This document shows, in pieces, positions 42,867 through 54,057 of a stretch of DNA of 64,000 nucleotides (position 1 is its first letter; each line of letters begins with the position of its first letter). The translations under genes were made by a program, and so were the position numbers. The stretch comes from Phytophthora hibernalis. Lineage: Eukaryota > Oomycota > Peronosporomycetes > Peronosporales > Peronosporaceae. The notes beneath the pieces were generated by a model. It saw only the letters and a list, made by a program, of their open reading frames with translations, was not told where the DNA came from and searched no databases. The stretch is from NCBI GenBank assembly GCA_012656075.1, contig JAAKBF010000018.1, forward strand, positions 434,001 through 498,000. The letters run 5' to 3'.

Positions 42867-43897
42867 TTACGCCTCAAACAATGCATACTTGGCATCCGCA
42901 AGGCCCTTCGAGATAGCGGGGATCGCACTGGAGACACACTCCTGAATCTTTTCTCGGTAGCGCAACGCTCCTGCTGCCGCCACTGCCAGCGCGATAGCGC
43001 TACCTCCGATCAGCACGTAGCAGCTAGAGTCGTCTTCCTGTCCCGCGCCCGAGTTTTGCTTCCCAGTGTGTCCGCCCGACACCGTCTGATAGGAACCACC
43101 ATTCACATCTTGATCAACTGCAACTCCAGTCGTCCGGTCCGGGGATTTCTGGTTAGTCGGCACTGCCTCTCCAACCTCCTGGGCAGCCAAATGCACCGCT
43201 TGAATCCGACGAAGCAGTTGCTACAGCAGACACAAAAATCAGCACCAAATTTCAAAATAAAAAGGTAGCAAACCTCTGTGTACCAGTTTCACTGCATCAC
43301 CTAGCACAGTATCCCCCGTCACAAATTGTCGTGCTGCTTCAATCCCTTCATCTGGTAGTAGCAACTGCAGAGCCAGCACCTCAGCAGCTGTGGCGTATTG
43401 CTCAGTACTGAAAGTCTCTCCGTCCACAGAAAAAGACTGGAGCAGGTCCCTTAGAGTCTGTGTAGCCATCGGTCGACGGTTCATTGCCACGAGGAATTTT
43501 CCCCATTGATGGCAATTCCGCTCGGTAGCGGGGCAAAAGCTCGAGTAATTGTGACCGCCGTCTCCACCTCATCATCCAGGTCCAGCTCGAACACTGCCTG
43601 TAAGTACACGGACAGCACGCGTTCCCTACACAATAGTGTTAAATTAGAGAGCCACTCTGTTAAATAATATAAAATATGAAGTGCAACGTACTCTTCCGTC
43701 GTCATGGCAGACGCATCCTGTTGGGCAGCCGGTTCAATATAAAATTAAAAGAGCCCAGAATAATAATTATGCGGATGAATTACCTGCAGGATGCGCGCTG
43801 CGAGCATACTGCGGCTGTCGTTGAGCGCCTGCGTCCACTCTCCCCGCAGCAACGAGTCCTCCATGGCGGCGGCATCCATAGACAACGAGGAAGGCAT
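42867..43897 (-). CDS. Tail-anchored membrane protein with introns
   Basis: ATG 43897 (MPSSLSMDAAAMED) begins exon 1, which ends at 43784. 66-nt GT-AG introns lie at 43783-43718 and 43691-43626, and a further intron at about 43274-43222. The soluble part is helical (ERVLSVYLQAVFELDLDDE, EVLALQLLLPDEGIEAARQF). The end has one TM helix (YVLIGGSAIALAVAAAGAL) and a short basic/amphipathic tail, so the protein is tail-anchored. A missing base in GGGGAAAA near 43502 shifts frame, and the last splice junction also does not keep frame. Size, helical repeats and anchor would fit a PEX26/PEX15-type peroxisomal anchor, but this is a guess. Confidence 0.6.
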
Positions 43898-43983
43898 CGC
43901 AGCGAGCAATATCAAGTATGAAAGTTTATGCTGACGTTGACATTCGAAAATGAAAGGGAAAATTGCTTTTCGACCGTTTTTAG

Positions 43984-44412
43984 GGAAAATTCCAAGGGGG
44001 ACTCAAATCGAAAACATTTTCAAAGGGGACTCGATAATTAAAAGCTAGGATAGCTTTTACTCAGCCTGAGAAATCGTCGCTGGATGACACGTGCTCAACG
44101 GCGTGAGATTCCTATGTAACGGGATGATGAGCATTATGCGGTGCGGGCGGGTCCTTTCCCGGCCTGTTAGACGAAGTACGCTGAGGCATGCACCTGATGG
44201 AGAGGGGGATAAGCATGACGCTGCTGGTGTCGTGGAATATCCGGTACTATCAACTCTGTCCTACTTCGAAGTAATTAATAACGTTCTTCTCGTACATCGC
44301 GTGCCGTCCAGCGACGATTTCTCAGTGAGTAAAAGCTATCCTAACGTTAGCTTTTAATTATCGAGTCCCCTTTGAAAATGTTTTTCGATTTGAGTCCCCT
44401 TTGGAATTTTCC
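43984..44412. mobile_element. MITE with about 100-bp terminal inverted repeats
   Basis: Left arm 43984-44084 and right arm 44307-44412 are near-perfect inverted copies, both starting GGAAAATTCCAA and carrying GGGGACTC twice. The 222-bp centre has no coding capacity and contains the palindrome TACTTCGAAGTA at 44262-44273. T-rich flanks (about TTTTTA) may be a target duplication. Superfamily unknown. Confidence 0.8.
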
Positions 44413-46160
44413 TTTTTTAATACGTTAAAACGTGGTTTGTCAATACATTTGCTAACGGTCCGACAAGCAGCGGTATGTATCCAATCAGAAGACGCTAAGC
44501 TTAATTTTAAGGGATTTCTCGTCATTTCTGAGCCAATTGGAATCGCGGCAAAGCATTTTTTACACTGACCAGTTGATGGGCCACTCAAACCCAATACAAA
44601 CATTCATATAAATTTCACACTTTCGATAGGAAACAACAGTCCTGGAGATCTGGTACAGTACATGTATCGCCACCACCTGAGCCACGACGTCATCTTCACA
44701 TGCGGTAGGAAGAACAGGTAAGGCCCATGAATTGATAAACTATGTTGTATTGTGCTTTGCAGACGTTTTTGCAAAACGGGCTATTTAAACTGAGTTTTGC
44801 AAATATGCGAAGTCTTAATTACGACTTGTCAGCTTTATTAAAAGTCTGTTGTATGCCAGTACAAAAGAGAATTACAGCCAGACGCTAGAATAAAGGCCAG
44901 TGAATCCGGAAATGCCCTTTCAAAAGCGCATTTCCGACCCAATTCATCCAAAACAGACATGAACAACTCAGCAGTTTAGATTAAGTATCAGGCAACCGTT
45001 GGATAGAAAACCAGCTAAGGAGACAACCCGCTTGGCTGACGAAGCACGTTTAGCTACGTAAACACCCCGTGTTATATTATTAGTATTCTAATACTTGCAG
45101 GAGCTACAAGATCATCGTTTGACAAAGTCAACAACGAAACGTATCGCCCTTGACAATCTGCCACTTTACCTCAAGCAATGCTAAGCCATCGCAAGAGCTG
45201 TTGTAATATTGTTCTACGCCAATGCGTTCATTAAATGTTTCTTGTCTTAGAAGATCAAAGTTTGTTACAGTATGCAGATTCGCAGCATACCGCTCTATGA
45301 AAGTAACGATCCAGTGCCCGAGACCAAACGGAACAATGTGATACTGGAGCCCCGAGGGCGGTGTGCAGTTGCCCTCGCTGTTATTACGGCGATCTTCACC
45401 CCACCTAGACCGCCCCACAACCACGTCGTATACCGATGGAAGCCCTACACGATACGAGAGGCGCGCGCCTTGCGGGTCTTACTGATCAATTTGCGCGTGG
45501 CGTCAGAGCACTTGCAGGCCTCGCGGATAGCCGCATAGACATAGCACGTAGTACGACACTTCAGCAGACTGTTGTACGAATATAGAGAGCAGGTTAGTCG
45601 ACGCCGGCGGCGCGATCTCCGCGGAGCTTCCGCAAGGAAGGAGGCATGTCGCTTTTACGCACTTCGTAAAAGAATATTCGTTGTAGTAGGTAGTAAATAA
45701 AGCAGAAAATAAGGCTCTGTTTTACCCAGGGCGACAAGTCGGTTTTAGAAATGATGAAGTCTGAAATAGAACTCTAAAATAGAGGTAAATATATATGCAA
45801 ACAACAATAATTACTCAATAAGCGAAATATGACGAATCGGATTCTTCAATTTTGAAAATGATATTTCAAAATTTCTCCACAATATTTCAATGTTGCTCCA
45901 CCATCATTTAATATTGGAGCGACCCACTACTATCGACTGCGTCGTCGGACGAGTTGTTGTCGGCGAAGCTGATGACGATGGCAGCTTGAGAAGACGTTGC
46001 TCTGAGGACCCCTTTCACCGTTGGCTGAAAGTATAGAGCCGTTTGACCAGGATCATGGACATCATCCGTACTTGGACTCGGACTCACATCACGAAGGATA
46101 CAGCTGCTGTTGGGACGAATATGTTGTCGCCCCTGGAAGTGACACCTGCAATTGGAATGG
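44413..46160. other. Spacer without recognised genes
   Basis: A 98-codon minus-strand ORF (45424-45128) and an 88-codon plus-strand ORF opposite it have no known relatives. 45780-45920 is AT-rich. No further repeat was identified. Confidence 0.4.
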
Positions 46161-46163
46161 TGC

Positions 46164-47514
46164 CAAGAACAAGGACTACGAAGGCACGGTGGGCGCAGTT
46201 ATCTTCGGTATTGTCACGATGATTGATGCGCGGCGAGTGGGTTGTAGTATGGGTATCTCAAGTACGCGAGCATCTTGCCGATGAGGTAGGCTCCAGTATC
46301 TGACGCCCAGACAATGTACAGCAGTGCAATGAGCAGTTTCCGGTAGAGCGTACGGTGATTGTCGTCCACGAATGCCACGAGGATCGACTGCGTGCCCGTC
46401 ACGTAAAGCAGCCCCACCACATCCAGCATGAAGCTGACAAAGCTTCCACTCTGCCGGGCGTTGAGCGAAACACGAGGATGATCACCGTGCCACCGAGAAA
46501 AATCTCCGAGGTGCTTACCACCAAGTTGCAATTAAGCTCGTTCATCGGACACGCCGTGGAGTGCGTCGTGAGAACCGTGAAGACCCTGTACTTGACAAGA
46601 GTTATCACCGCGTATTGCCAGTCTGGTGTCAAGCATGCACACAGCGCGACGACATAACCCGTCGGGATTGCGAAAAACCAGCGGTATTCGTAAAACTTCG
46701 TCGCCTCGAAGACAGACACCCACTGAATCGACACGAGGAAGCCCATAGACGTCACCATACACACCGGAACCGACACAAACGCCGCTGCCCACCAAACATG
46801 TCCGTTAAAATAACGAGTAGCCAACCCACTAACAGCACAGCGCTGCATCCGCGCTTCCTCGTCTCTCAATTCATCGTCCACAATAGCGATTTCTCTGTTC
46901 TCTCGTTCTTCCTCGACTGCTCTGGCATAAGGTAGCGACAACCTCGTCCTTGGTCTCACTGCATTTTCCATGAGGACTCCACAGTCCAGTTCGGACTCCC
47001 TACTGCTTGTAACACTTTGGTTGCTCCTCGTTTCATTCAACGACGTCGTATTGGCAGAGCGTCGTTCACCCCCATCCAGTCTGCCTTCCAGCGCCTCCAT
47101 CTGCGTCAAGATCCGTAGTCGAATGCGGTTCGCTAGACACGCGTACTCGTACGCACAGGTGCTGATCATGAAGCTGCAGACTGTGGTGGTTGCAAACACC
47201 GGTGACAACCACAGAAAGACCGTCACTGCCGGAGCTAAAATCACTGCGGAGATGATGCGCTGCACTGCATTGCGCTGGAAGAACTCACTCCAGTGAGTTT
47301 TTGCCATTGACGGAGCAGTCTCCTGTATGTAGCGGAAATCTGCCTGTGGCGAGCATTGTAGCTCGTCGATTGCAGAGCCACTACGGGCCATGACGCTGCG
47401 GATTGCGGTGGTGCTTCGGTCCACGACTATTGCTGCTTGGTTCACGAGTGATCTGGCAAACTGAGCCAGGCAATCGGACTTAAAACGGCCTGAGACCAGC
47501 CACACTGATGTCAA
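46164..47514 (-). pseudogene. CdsA-like copy E, truncated with inverted fragment
   Basis: The minus strand from ATG 47391 (MARSGSAIDE; in-frame ATG 47514 is upstream) carries the shared N terminus (AVQRIISAVILAPAVT, CAYEYACLANRIRLR), linker and TM region through ASDTGAYLIGK and YYNPLAAH. Then homology stops at about 46226. The next expected segment (KNKDYEGTVGAVIFGIVTMI) is present on the plus strand at 46164-46225, so a short piece has been flipped. The CdsA signature is absent. A single missing T near 46440 also shifts frame. The copy cannot be active. Confidence 0.8.
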
Positions 47515-50013
47515 CGGATGATTATGATCCGAGCCAGTCCATCCCAGTTGAAGTTGCCTTGACCATGCATTTTGCTCGAGTAATATATTACATGTAGTCT
47601 GCCAAAAACGCAGTCAGAAGTCAACACACTGCAGCCTTCGTGCTCAACAAGCCTAGCACCATAGCTGCGATTGCGAACACAATGGTAAATGTTCACTTCT
47701 AGGCCCAGCATCGTACGAGAGCTTCTACCACTTCTCAAAGTTCGTATCATAATGAGGCACCAGGTTGAGTGAAGCCCTGCGTGTGACTCAAGTAATCGTA
47801 CGACTAAGAGTAGGCATAGCTCTTAGCGTTCTGGTGGCCCCGGTGCTGCAGACGACACGGATGATGTAAACGGATCAATTCGGGGCGATCTGGCGTTGAA
47901 GGCAGCCGTCATTTCGCGGAATGTGAGCCGCCGATACACGACGGCATTCGCTGCCGCAGCAGCCTCAAACACCTCAGTAGGCGCGGCGTCGTTGGGTCTT
48001 CTGGTGCGCGGCAGCCTCCGCGAGGCGCTACCGGTACGGCCCAAGCACAGCATGAAGAGGGGACATTTCAGAAGTGCGTAGTGATGCTGCAATAAAAATG
48101 GAGGCCCATGACAGCATCAAGCAGTGGGCCGTACACGAGCCTGTGGTAGCGCAAACCTGCATAAGTGGCGTAAAGCGAGTACACCCGGTTTATCATCTGC
48201 GTTAATTTTCGGGTCTCCTCCGCGAATCACATTCTACATGGCGCACCAGACCTGCAGATAAAAGGCAACATTAAAGATGCGACGAGAACCGTGGAGAATC
48301 CCAGAAGGTGTCTGGATTGATTGGAGAGTTACGCATCACGTGGCGCCCGCGACGGAATGCCTTGATCCCGCTTGGCTGTCTACGGGCTTCTACTACATGC
48401 GCTCGTAATCCAATGGCGTTGAGCAATAGCCGCACCTAGATTACCCGGCAGGTGCCATCGATGAGGCCAAGAAGAAGCACACCGACCGTGTACCGTCCAG
48501 GATGATTTTTGCGCTGGAAGAAGGAACACGTCTGGGTGTTTTTGACGATTGTTTCGACATCCGCGATAACGGAGCAGATCGCGTGGATGAAGTCCCAGTG
48601 GATTTGCGTTACAGTGCCATGCCGCACGCGGTTAAGAACTGCAAAATCCACTGGTACATGTCGTATCGAGGCCACAAGTGGAAGCCAGACGTGGTGGACA
48701 GCATTTCACTGTAGCGTCGGGTCTACTATTTTTCGGGATCAATTTGCTGGAGCTCGATGTGATTCGTGGATTCAAAAAGCATCTAAAACCTCCCAGATTA
48801 TGTTGTCTATCTAAACACCGCCAAAAACGTCCAATTTGGTGGGCTGTTATGAGTAAGCCGTATAAAACGGGGGGTATATAGCGAGGGCGTCAGCCGTCTA
48901 CCCTGGTTATACCGAAGCCTAATCAAACAAATCATTTCTCGTTTTTGACACCCACGGACACCATGGAGGCGAGACGCACTGCGAAGACCATCGCGCCTAT
49001 CATTCATTTTTGAGAACACCAGACGAAGATGAACTACATGTACAAATCCAGCGATAGCGACTGGGAGGTCGAGCTGATGTTCGACCTTGACAGTGACGAC
49101 GGATTCGGGCCACCGCGGCTGGACAATCCGCTGGATCGGCTACTCCTCGAGGATGCCGACGTCTGTTTGTACGCTGCTGATCAAGAGGACAAGTACTACA
49201 AAGTCCCCGTCATTTTCTACCGGATTTCGTCGTGGGAGGTCGTTTCCGTCGCCGTAGCCCGGAGCTGATATTCCCACCAAAAGCTGGCTTTGATACCCTG
49301 ATTGAGAGCAACAAGCCCAAAAGAGTGGTCAACGGTCGTCGCTGACATGGATGCTGAATAACGGAGCATGAAGCCATCAGTATTCTACTCCAAAATCGAC
49401 ACATCGACCTCCTTGACCATGCGAGCCACTTCAAGCCGAAGCGCCAAACCTTCAATTTCCGTCGTCAATCTGTCGTTTTCGCTACCATCACTTGCTTTGC
49501 CTGATTTTTCATGGCCATGTTGTTTTTTTGTTTCCTGAAATTCATGAACGCCTTCCGGATAGAGTTTGGCAGCGCGACAAAAACGTCGAATTGATCCGGC
49601 ACGACCTCCTTTGCTTCGACTTGAGGTTTTCTCCAACTAGTCCACAGGTAACATTACTGCTATTTATGCAATTTATGTGGCTGCATCGCGGGTATTCATG
49701 CTATTTACGAGACAACCCAGCAGGACACGAACAACAGAGCAATATGGGTATGACGCTTTAATTTTTCTATGCTGCGATCTTGTTCAATCAAATGATTTCA
49801 TTTAGTATGTAGCTGACATGCGTCGGCAAATTCAAGAAAAACATAATAAAAACGTGTCATTTCGAAAAATACTGTATGCATGCTGCGAGAGATCGACGGT
49901 ATAATAACTACGCGTTGTTCGCAAAATCGCAGCCACTTATTTTTGTCGTCAGCGCGGCCATTCAATACTTACAAGACCCTAACGCTTCACTTTCCTATCT
50001 GAAGCGCAAGCGA
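47515..50013. other. Region of unassigned ORFs
   Basis: Plus-strand ORFs at 48502-48714 and 49029-49268 (acidic, SDSDWEVELMFDLDSDDGF) and minus-strand ORFs at 48675-48436 and 49636-49385 have no recognised family. The acidic 79-residue frame at 49029 has a convincing ATG but nothing else to support it. The region lies among transposon remnants and is probably of that origin. Confidence 0.35.
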
Positions 50014-50752
50014 GATGCCCCGCACAGCCACTCAAGTAGTTGACCGCCTCAACCGCCAGTGGGAAGATGAAGCCGCTAACCTCCTCTCAATTCATGAAAA
50101 CTTTCGTGACGTTGCGCGTCATTTCGGGGAAGAAGCCGCGGAATCCGTAACATCGCCGAGTACATTACCGCTGGCGGTGATGACACGCTAAAGGGTATGA
50201 CGAACTTTTCCGAGGTGGTGATGACAGGGTATGTCTAACTTTTCCGAACCGGAACTCAATGCTCTCTGGACTCTTGTCAAGCCTGCTGTTACGATTACAT
50301 GGACTCAAGGTCGCGGGCGTAATCCATCTGTCACGGCAAAGGTCGCCTTCTTCGCAACGTGACTGTGTTGAAGCACTTCAAAACAGTCTCGTCCGATCGA
50401 GTTCTCATGGAGAAATGCGACCTACGCGACCTTCAAGTGGAATGCGAACCGCTTCGACTCTGTCGCTCGCCTATGTGTTGTCCTAACAAATTACCATGTG
50501 GGATTAATGCCGGTGCGAGCTCGTGACAGCGATCATTACGACATGGTGCTCTCAAGGTACCAATCAATAGGTGATTGTGTACGAACGCAACGGGCTATGT
50601 CGCGGCGACATTACCGCATGCGCCAACAGGTGCGTTCCCGTCCTGAGCCGTACAGCTCACATGCGACGGTTTCTCAGCGCGAGACCCAGTATGACTATCA
50701 GGATTCGTTCTCTTTCTCATTGAAATGCGGCCACTTCAGGCTTGCCATCTAG
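50014..50752 (+). pseudogene. PIF/Harbinger-like DDE transposase, internally deleted
   Basis: ATG 50014 begins MPRTATQVVDRLNRQWEDEA, with ARHFGEEAAES further on. Near 50225 MSNFSEPELNALWTLVKPAV, TQGRGRNPSVTAK and a helical stretch match the N-terminal region of Harbinger-type (DDE_Tnp_4) proteins in oomycetes. The frame from about 50460 supplies the C terminus (LTNYHVGLMPVRARDSDHY). The catalytic DDE core between is gone. A short local duplication of the GGTGATGACA...TTTTCCGA segment lies at 50172-50247. Non-autonomous relic. Confidence 0.55.
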
Positions 50753-50755
50753 CGT

Positions 50756-52734
50756 GCTATAATGAAATCGTTTGAATGCCAGTTGTTTGACTTTTACTTG
50801 TCTTATGTGTTCTTACTCGAATATACAACTCACCACCAAATGGATGTAATCAGACTCCGTGCAGTTAGAAAGGATTAGGCTGCAACTTCAAAGAGGTAAG
50901 AACCACGGAAGCCTCAAATACCAGATCCCACTAATACCACACAACGCGCCCTATTTAACTCCACAGTGCACTACATGGGCAACGTTCACAGTGATGCCCC
51001 TTAGCAAATGATGGTAAATTGAATGATGAGGAGACGGTTGCGCCGGGCGGTTGCGGAGGAGGCCCACGGACCATCAATCCCGTGGAAAATTTGAAATATC
51101 AGTTGACGTTGAAGGAAACCGCCTTTGGCGACGTTTCATGGTATAATAACCGACTTTCATGTGACAAATGATGCTCTAGCCACAAATGTAGCCAACCGTT
51201 TTTCTTGGGATCGTACTTACTACAGCTATAACGGGCCAGCCCGCGCGATTCAAATCTTTTAGAAATACCGCGGTTTATACGACAAGCTAGTTGGCCTAAG
51301 ATTAAAATGCTAGTTTATTTGAAAATCTCCGACTGTCGTAATTTATCCTATTTGATGCGAAAATGAGTACCATACGACAAGGCTGACATTTTGCGTCTGT
51401 TATCAATTCAACTGCGATGTTTAAAATTCAACACACCACCTTGGAACGACGGATGTTGAATCGAACGACCGGCTCCCTTTACACATATTCGACCTTTCAT
51501 TGCCCTTGGGGCATGCTATTCCCTGCAGATACGTCTTCTTCCAGTTTCTTGAAGTTTCAAGGCTTACCCACCATTCTTCAAGGACTTCTATGGGTGTCTG
51601 TAATCCCTTCCTCATCCGCTGGGTTGCGTCTTTGATTATCAAGTCACCCGAACATTTCCCTTTGGCCGACATTGATGAGGTTTGATTGGTACCGATGATT
51701 GCTGAGCTCGGGGTGCTTGACGTCGAAAGGGATGTTTTTACCACCGATTTTAGGGAGAAGCGTAAAAGCAAGACTGTTCGTGTGGTGCTTCATCACATCG
51801 TGAACCTGATTAACGAGAACGCATGTTGTCACCAGCCATTGTATTGCTCGTAGCTACCAAACGATGACAAAGCTTGTTTATTTATTTCTCCATTCCGCGG
51901 TATACTTCCAACTCGCTTAACACGTCGAATCAATTTGCAGCGACGAACCCAAATTAGATTGGACATCGGATCTTTGTCAAACTCACACCTTCATGGCCAT
52001 TATCGACAACAGAACACTCAGATTTAACTTCACAGACGTGTTTGACAAAGCGGTGCTTGATGTTCCACGCGTCCGAAGCCCCGGTGACGTACAGTTCTGG
52101 TCGAATCTGGTGTGAGCCAGATCGCTCGCACTGTTAAACGAAATTTTCGCTTGATTCACCAAATAATGGACCGCCGTGTGGTGTGGGGCCAGGGCTTGGA
52201 GTTACGGCACTGCCCCCGTGTATCAACACAATGATAATTACAATATACCAGCTAGCAGTAATAAATACGGGTCAATTACTGGCAATGCGTATTAGAAGTG
52301 TCAATGCTCTCACCATTTATCACCTTACCGTCACCATACAGCAAACCAGTGACGTCCCACATGTCGTGATTCATCCGAAGAAACGACAGCATCTCGAAAA
52401 ATGCAGGGAGCTAACTGCTGCGTTGCGGAGTCGGCACCACCTCACACTCTGAAACCAAATGCTCACAAGTGTTTAAGGTCGGTGGCACCAGCGGCACGAT
52501 CTCTGAGTAGGCGCGGCACCTTCATCTCCTCTTCTTTGTTTCGTGCTGCCCTGTCTGATAAAATGCTCCGCGTAGCCCGGCTCGCGCTCCTTGCGCTTGC
52601 TTGATATCCGTGGAAATTGGAGACGCTCCAACCGCCGCAATGCAGCGGTTTACGTGGATATAAGCTTGGCCTGCTGCTCAACTTCACTAAGTCGGTCTCA
52701 AAAGCAGGTGAATACGCAATATTTGATCCCGATT
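50756..52734. other. Region of unassigned ORFs
   Basis: No recognisable gene. Minus-strand 51832-51421 gives conceptual proteins in two frames with no known relatives. Plus-strand 51992-52114 encodes a short frame MAIIDNRTLRFNFTDVFDKA of unknown origin. Confidence 0.35.
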
Positions 52735-53794
52735 TTAGGTAGCCCCATAATTGGGTAATCCACTAGAATCAAGTCAAAAGTCAGACGCACCTCGCTCAAC
52801 GACGTCGAGTCGCGCTGCAGATATTTGCAAACACTATCGAACTTCTTGAAGTAGTCGAGCAACCCTGCGAGTCATTTGTGCTCGCTGCTTGATGGGACGT
52901 AGTCCTCCACGAGGCGAATATTGCTCCGAAGCTTGATGTAGCGCTCCAGCATCTCGTGCGTCGAGGACCAGCGCGTGACATTGCGTTTCTTGGGCCGACG
53001 ATGAGTGTGTTTGTCCAGTTCAGCAGCGTTGTTAGGCAGACGTAACTACTTCCAGGTTATTAATCTGATTTAACAGAGGTTCATATTCAGTTAAGAACTA
53101 TGTTAAAACGTTGCGACGCACATCTTACTAATAGAACGCCGCAATTGACCGGTTTGTATTGCAGTTATCAGCCATGAAGAACTGTACCTTATCAAGTGTC
53201 TTGTTATAGACAGCCAGTACGTTCCGGAAGAGCTCAATATGAGCTTCAGCGTCTTGGCTGCTCTGGTCTAACGGGGAGTGAACCAACAAAGGGAGCCGTG
53301 GACGTCCATTGATCTCGTAGACGCCGTACACGTCGACAAAGTACATAGTCCCATGCATCCAGCCATCGTGCATAACACCAAAAAATGTCCATCTCCCCTT
53401 CAATCTATGTAACCAATTTGACGGCCACTGTACCCATGTCAGTCTTGAGAGCTTTGGAGTTGGTGGGCCGTCATCTGGACATGGCGTGTGTCCTCTCGTC
53501 GTCCACATCACTGAGCGACATGTACCGCATAACAACCCACCGCAACCAGTGGTAGCGGTGGCATGTTTCCTATGAAACGAACCCATAGGCTTGGAGGGGT
53601 CGTTTGGGGCCACGATTGTGGGCTTCGTACTGGGTTTGATGGTCGTCGGAGCGCCCCGCTAAGTGTGACATCAGGTTAGAGTATCCCGCGCCTGGCAGCT
53701 TCTTGCCGTCGGATCCGCAGAGCTTGCGCCGATGAAACCCTTCGTCTCGCGGCTTGAAGAAGAAAGTAGCACAGAGGTCATTGTTTGCAACCAT
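52735..53794 (-). pseudogene. Second hAT-family transposase remnant
   Basis: ATG 53794 (MVANNDLCATFFFKPRDEGF) is followed by a BED-like finger region (LCGSDGKKLPGAGYSNLMSH). A shifted frame continues with FFGVMHDGWMHGTMYFVDVY and FFMADNCNTNRSIA, which align with YGVMYDGWLYFAEHF and FLIGDNCVTNQLTA of the hAT at 19156-20750. Low-quality sequence at 52980-53130 interrupts it, then WSSTHEMLERYIKLRSN and later helices run to about 52735. The C-terminal dimerisation domain is missing. The two hAT copies belong to one family but are clearly diverged. Confidence 0.65.
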
Positions 53795-54057
53795 TGCGGA
53801 AAGTTTAGAAGTGGAAAGCGATTGCTGCTTCAGCACAGCGACCGTAGGGGACTTCTGTACCATCCAGATTGGTTTGGCCTAGTAAGTGTTTTTTGGAACC
53901 GCAAGAGAGGACCGCGAACGGTTAAAAAGACCGCGAATGGGGTATGAACCGGAAACACGAGATTGAACGGCTACCGTTCTGGGGTGGTATTGTATTGCAA
54001 TACCTGAAGCAATTAATGATTTTATGTGTTTATCAAACACCCAATAACACGTATTAT

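Noticed and set aside
46021..46284. 87-residue plus-strand ORF as a separate gene
   Set aside because: Its only recognisable part is the flipped CdsA fragment at 46164-46225; the rest is not conserved.
51421..51832. Minus-strand ORFs of 116 and 62 residues considered as effector or transposase remnants
   Set aside because: No RxLR, Crinkler or transposase motif is present, and the two frames could not be joined into a known family.
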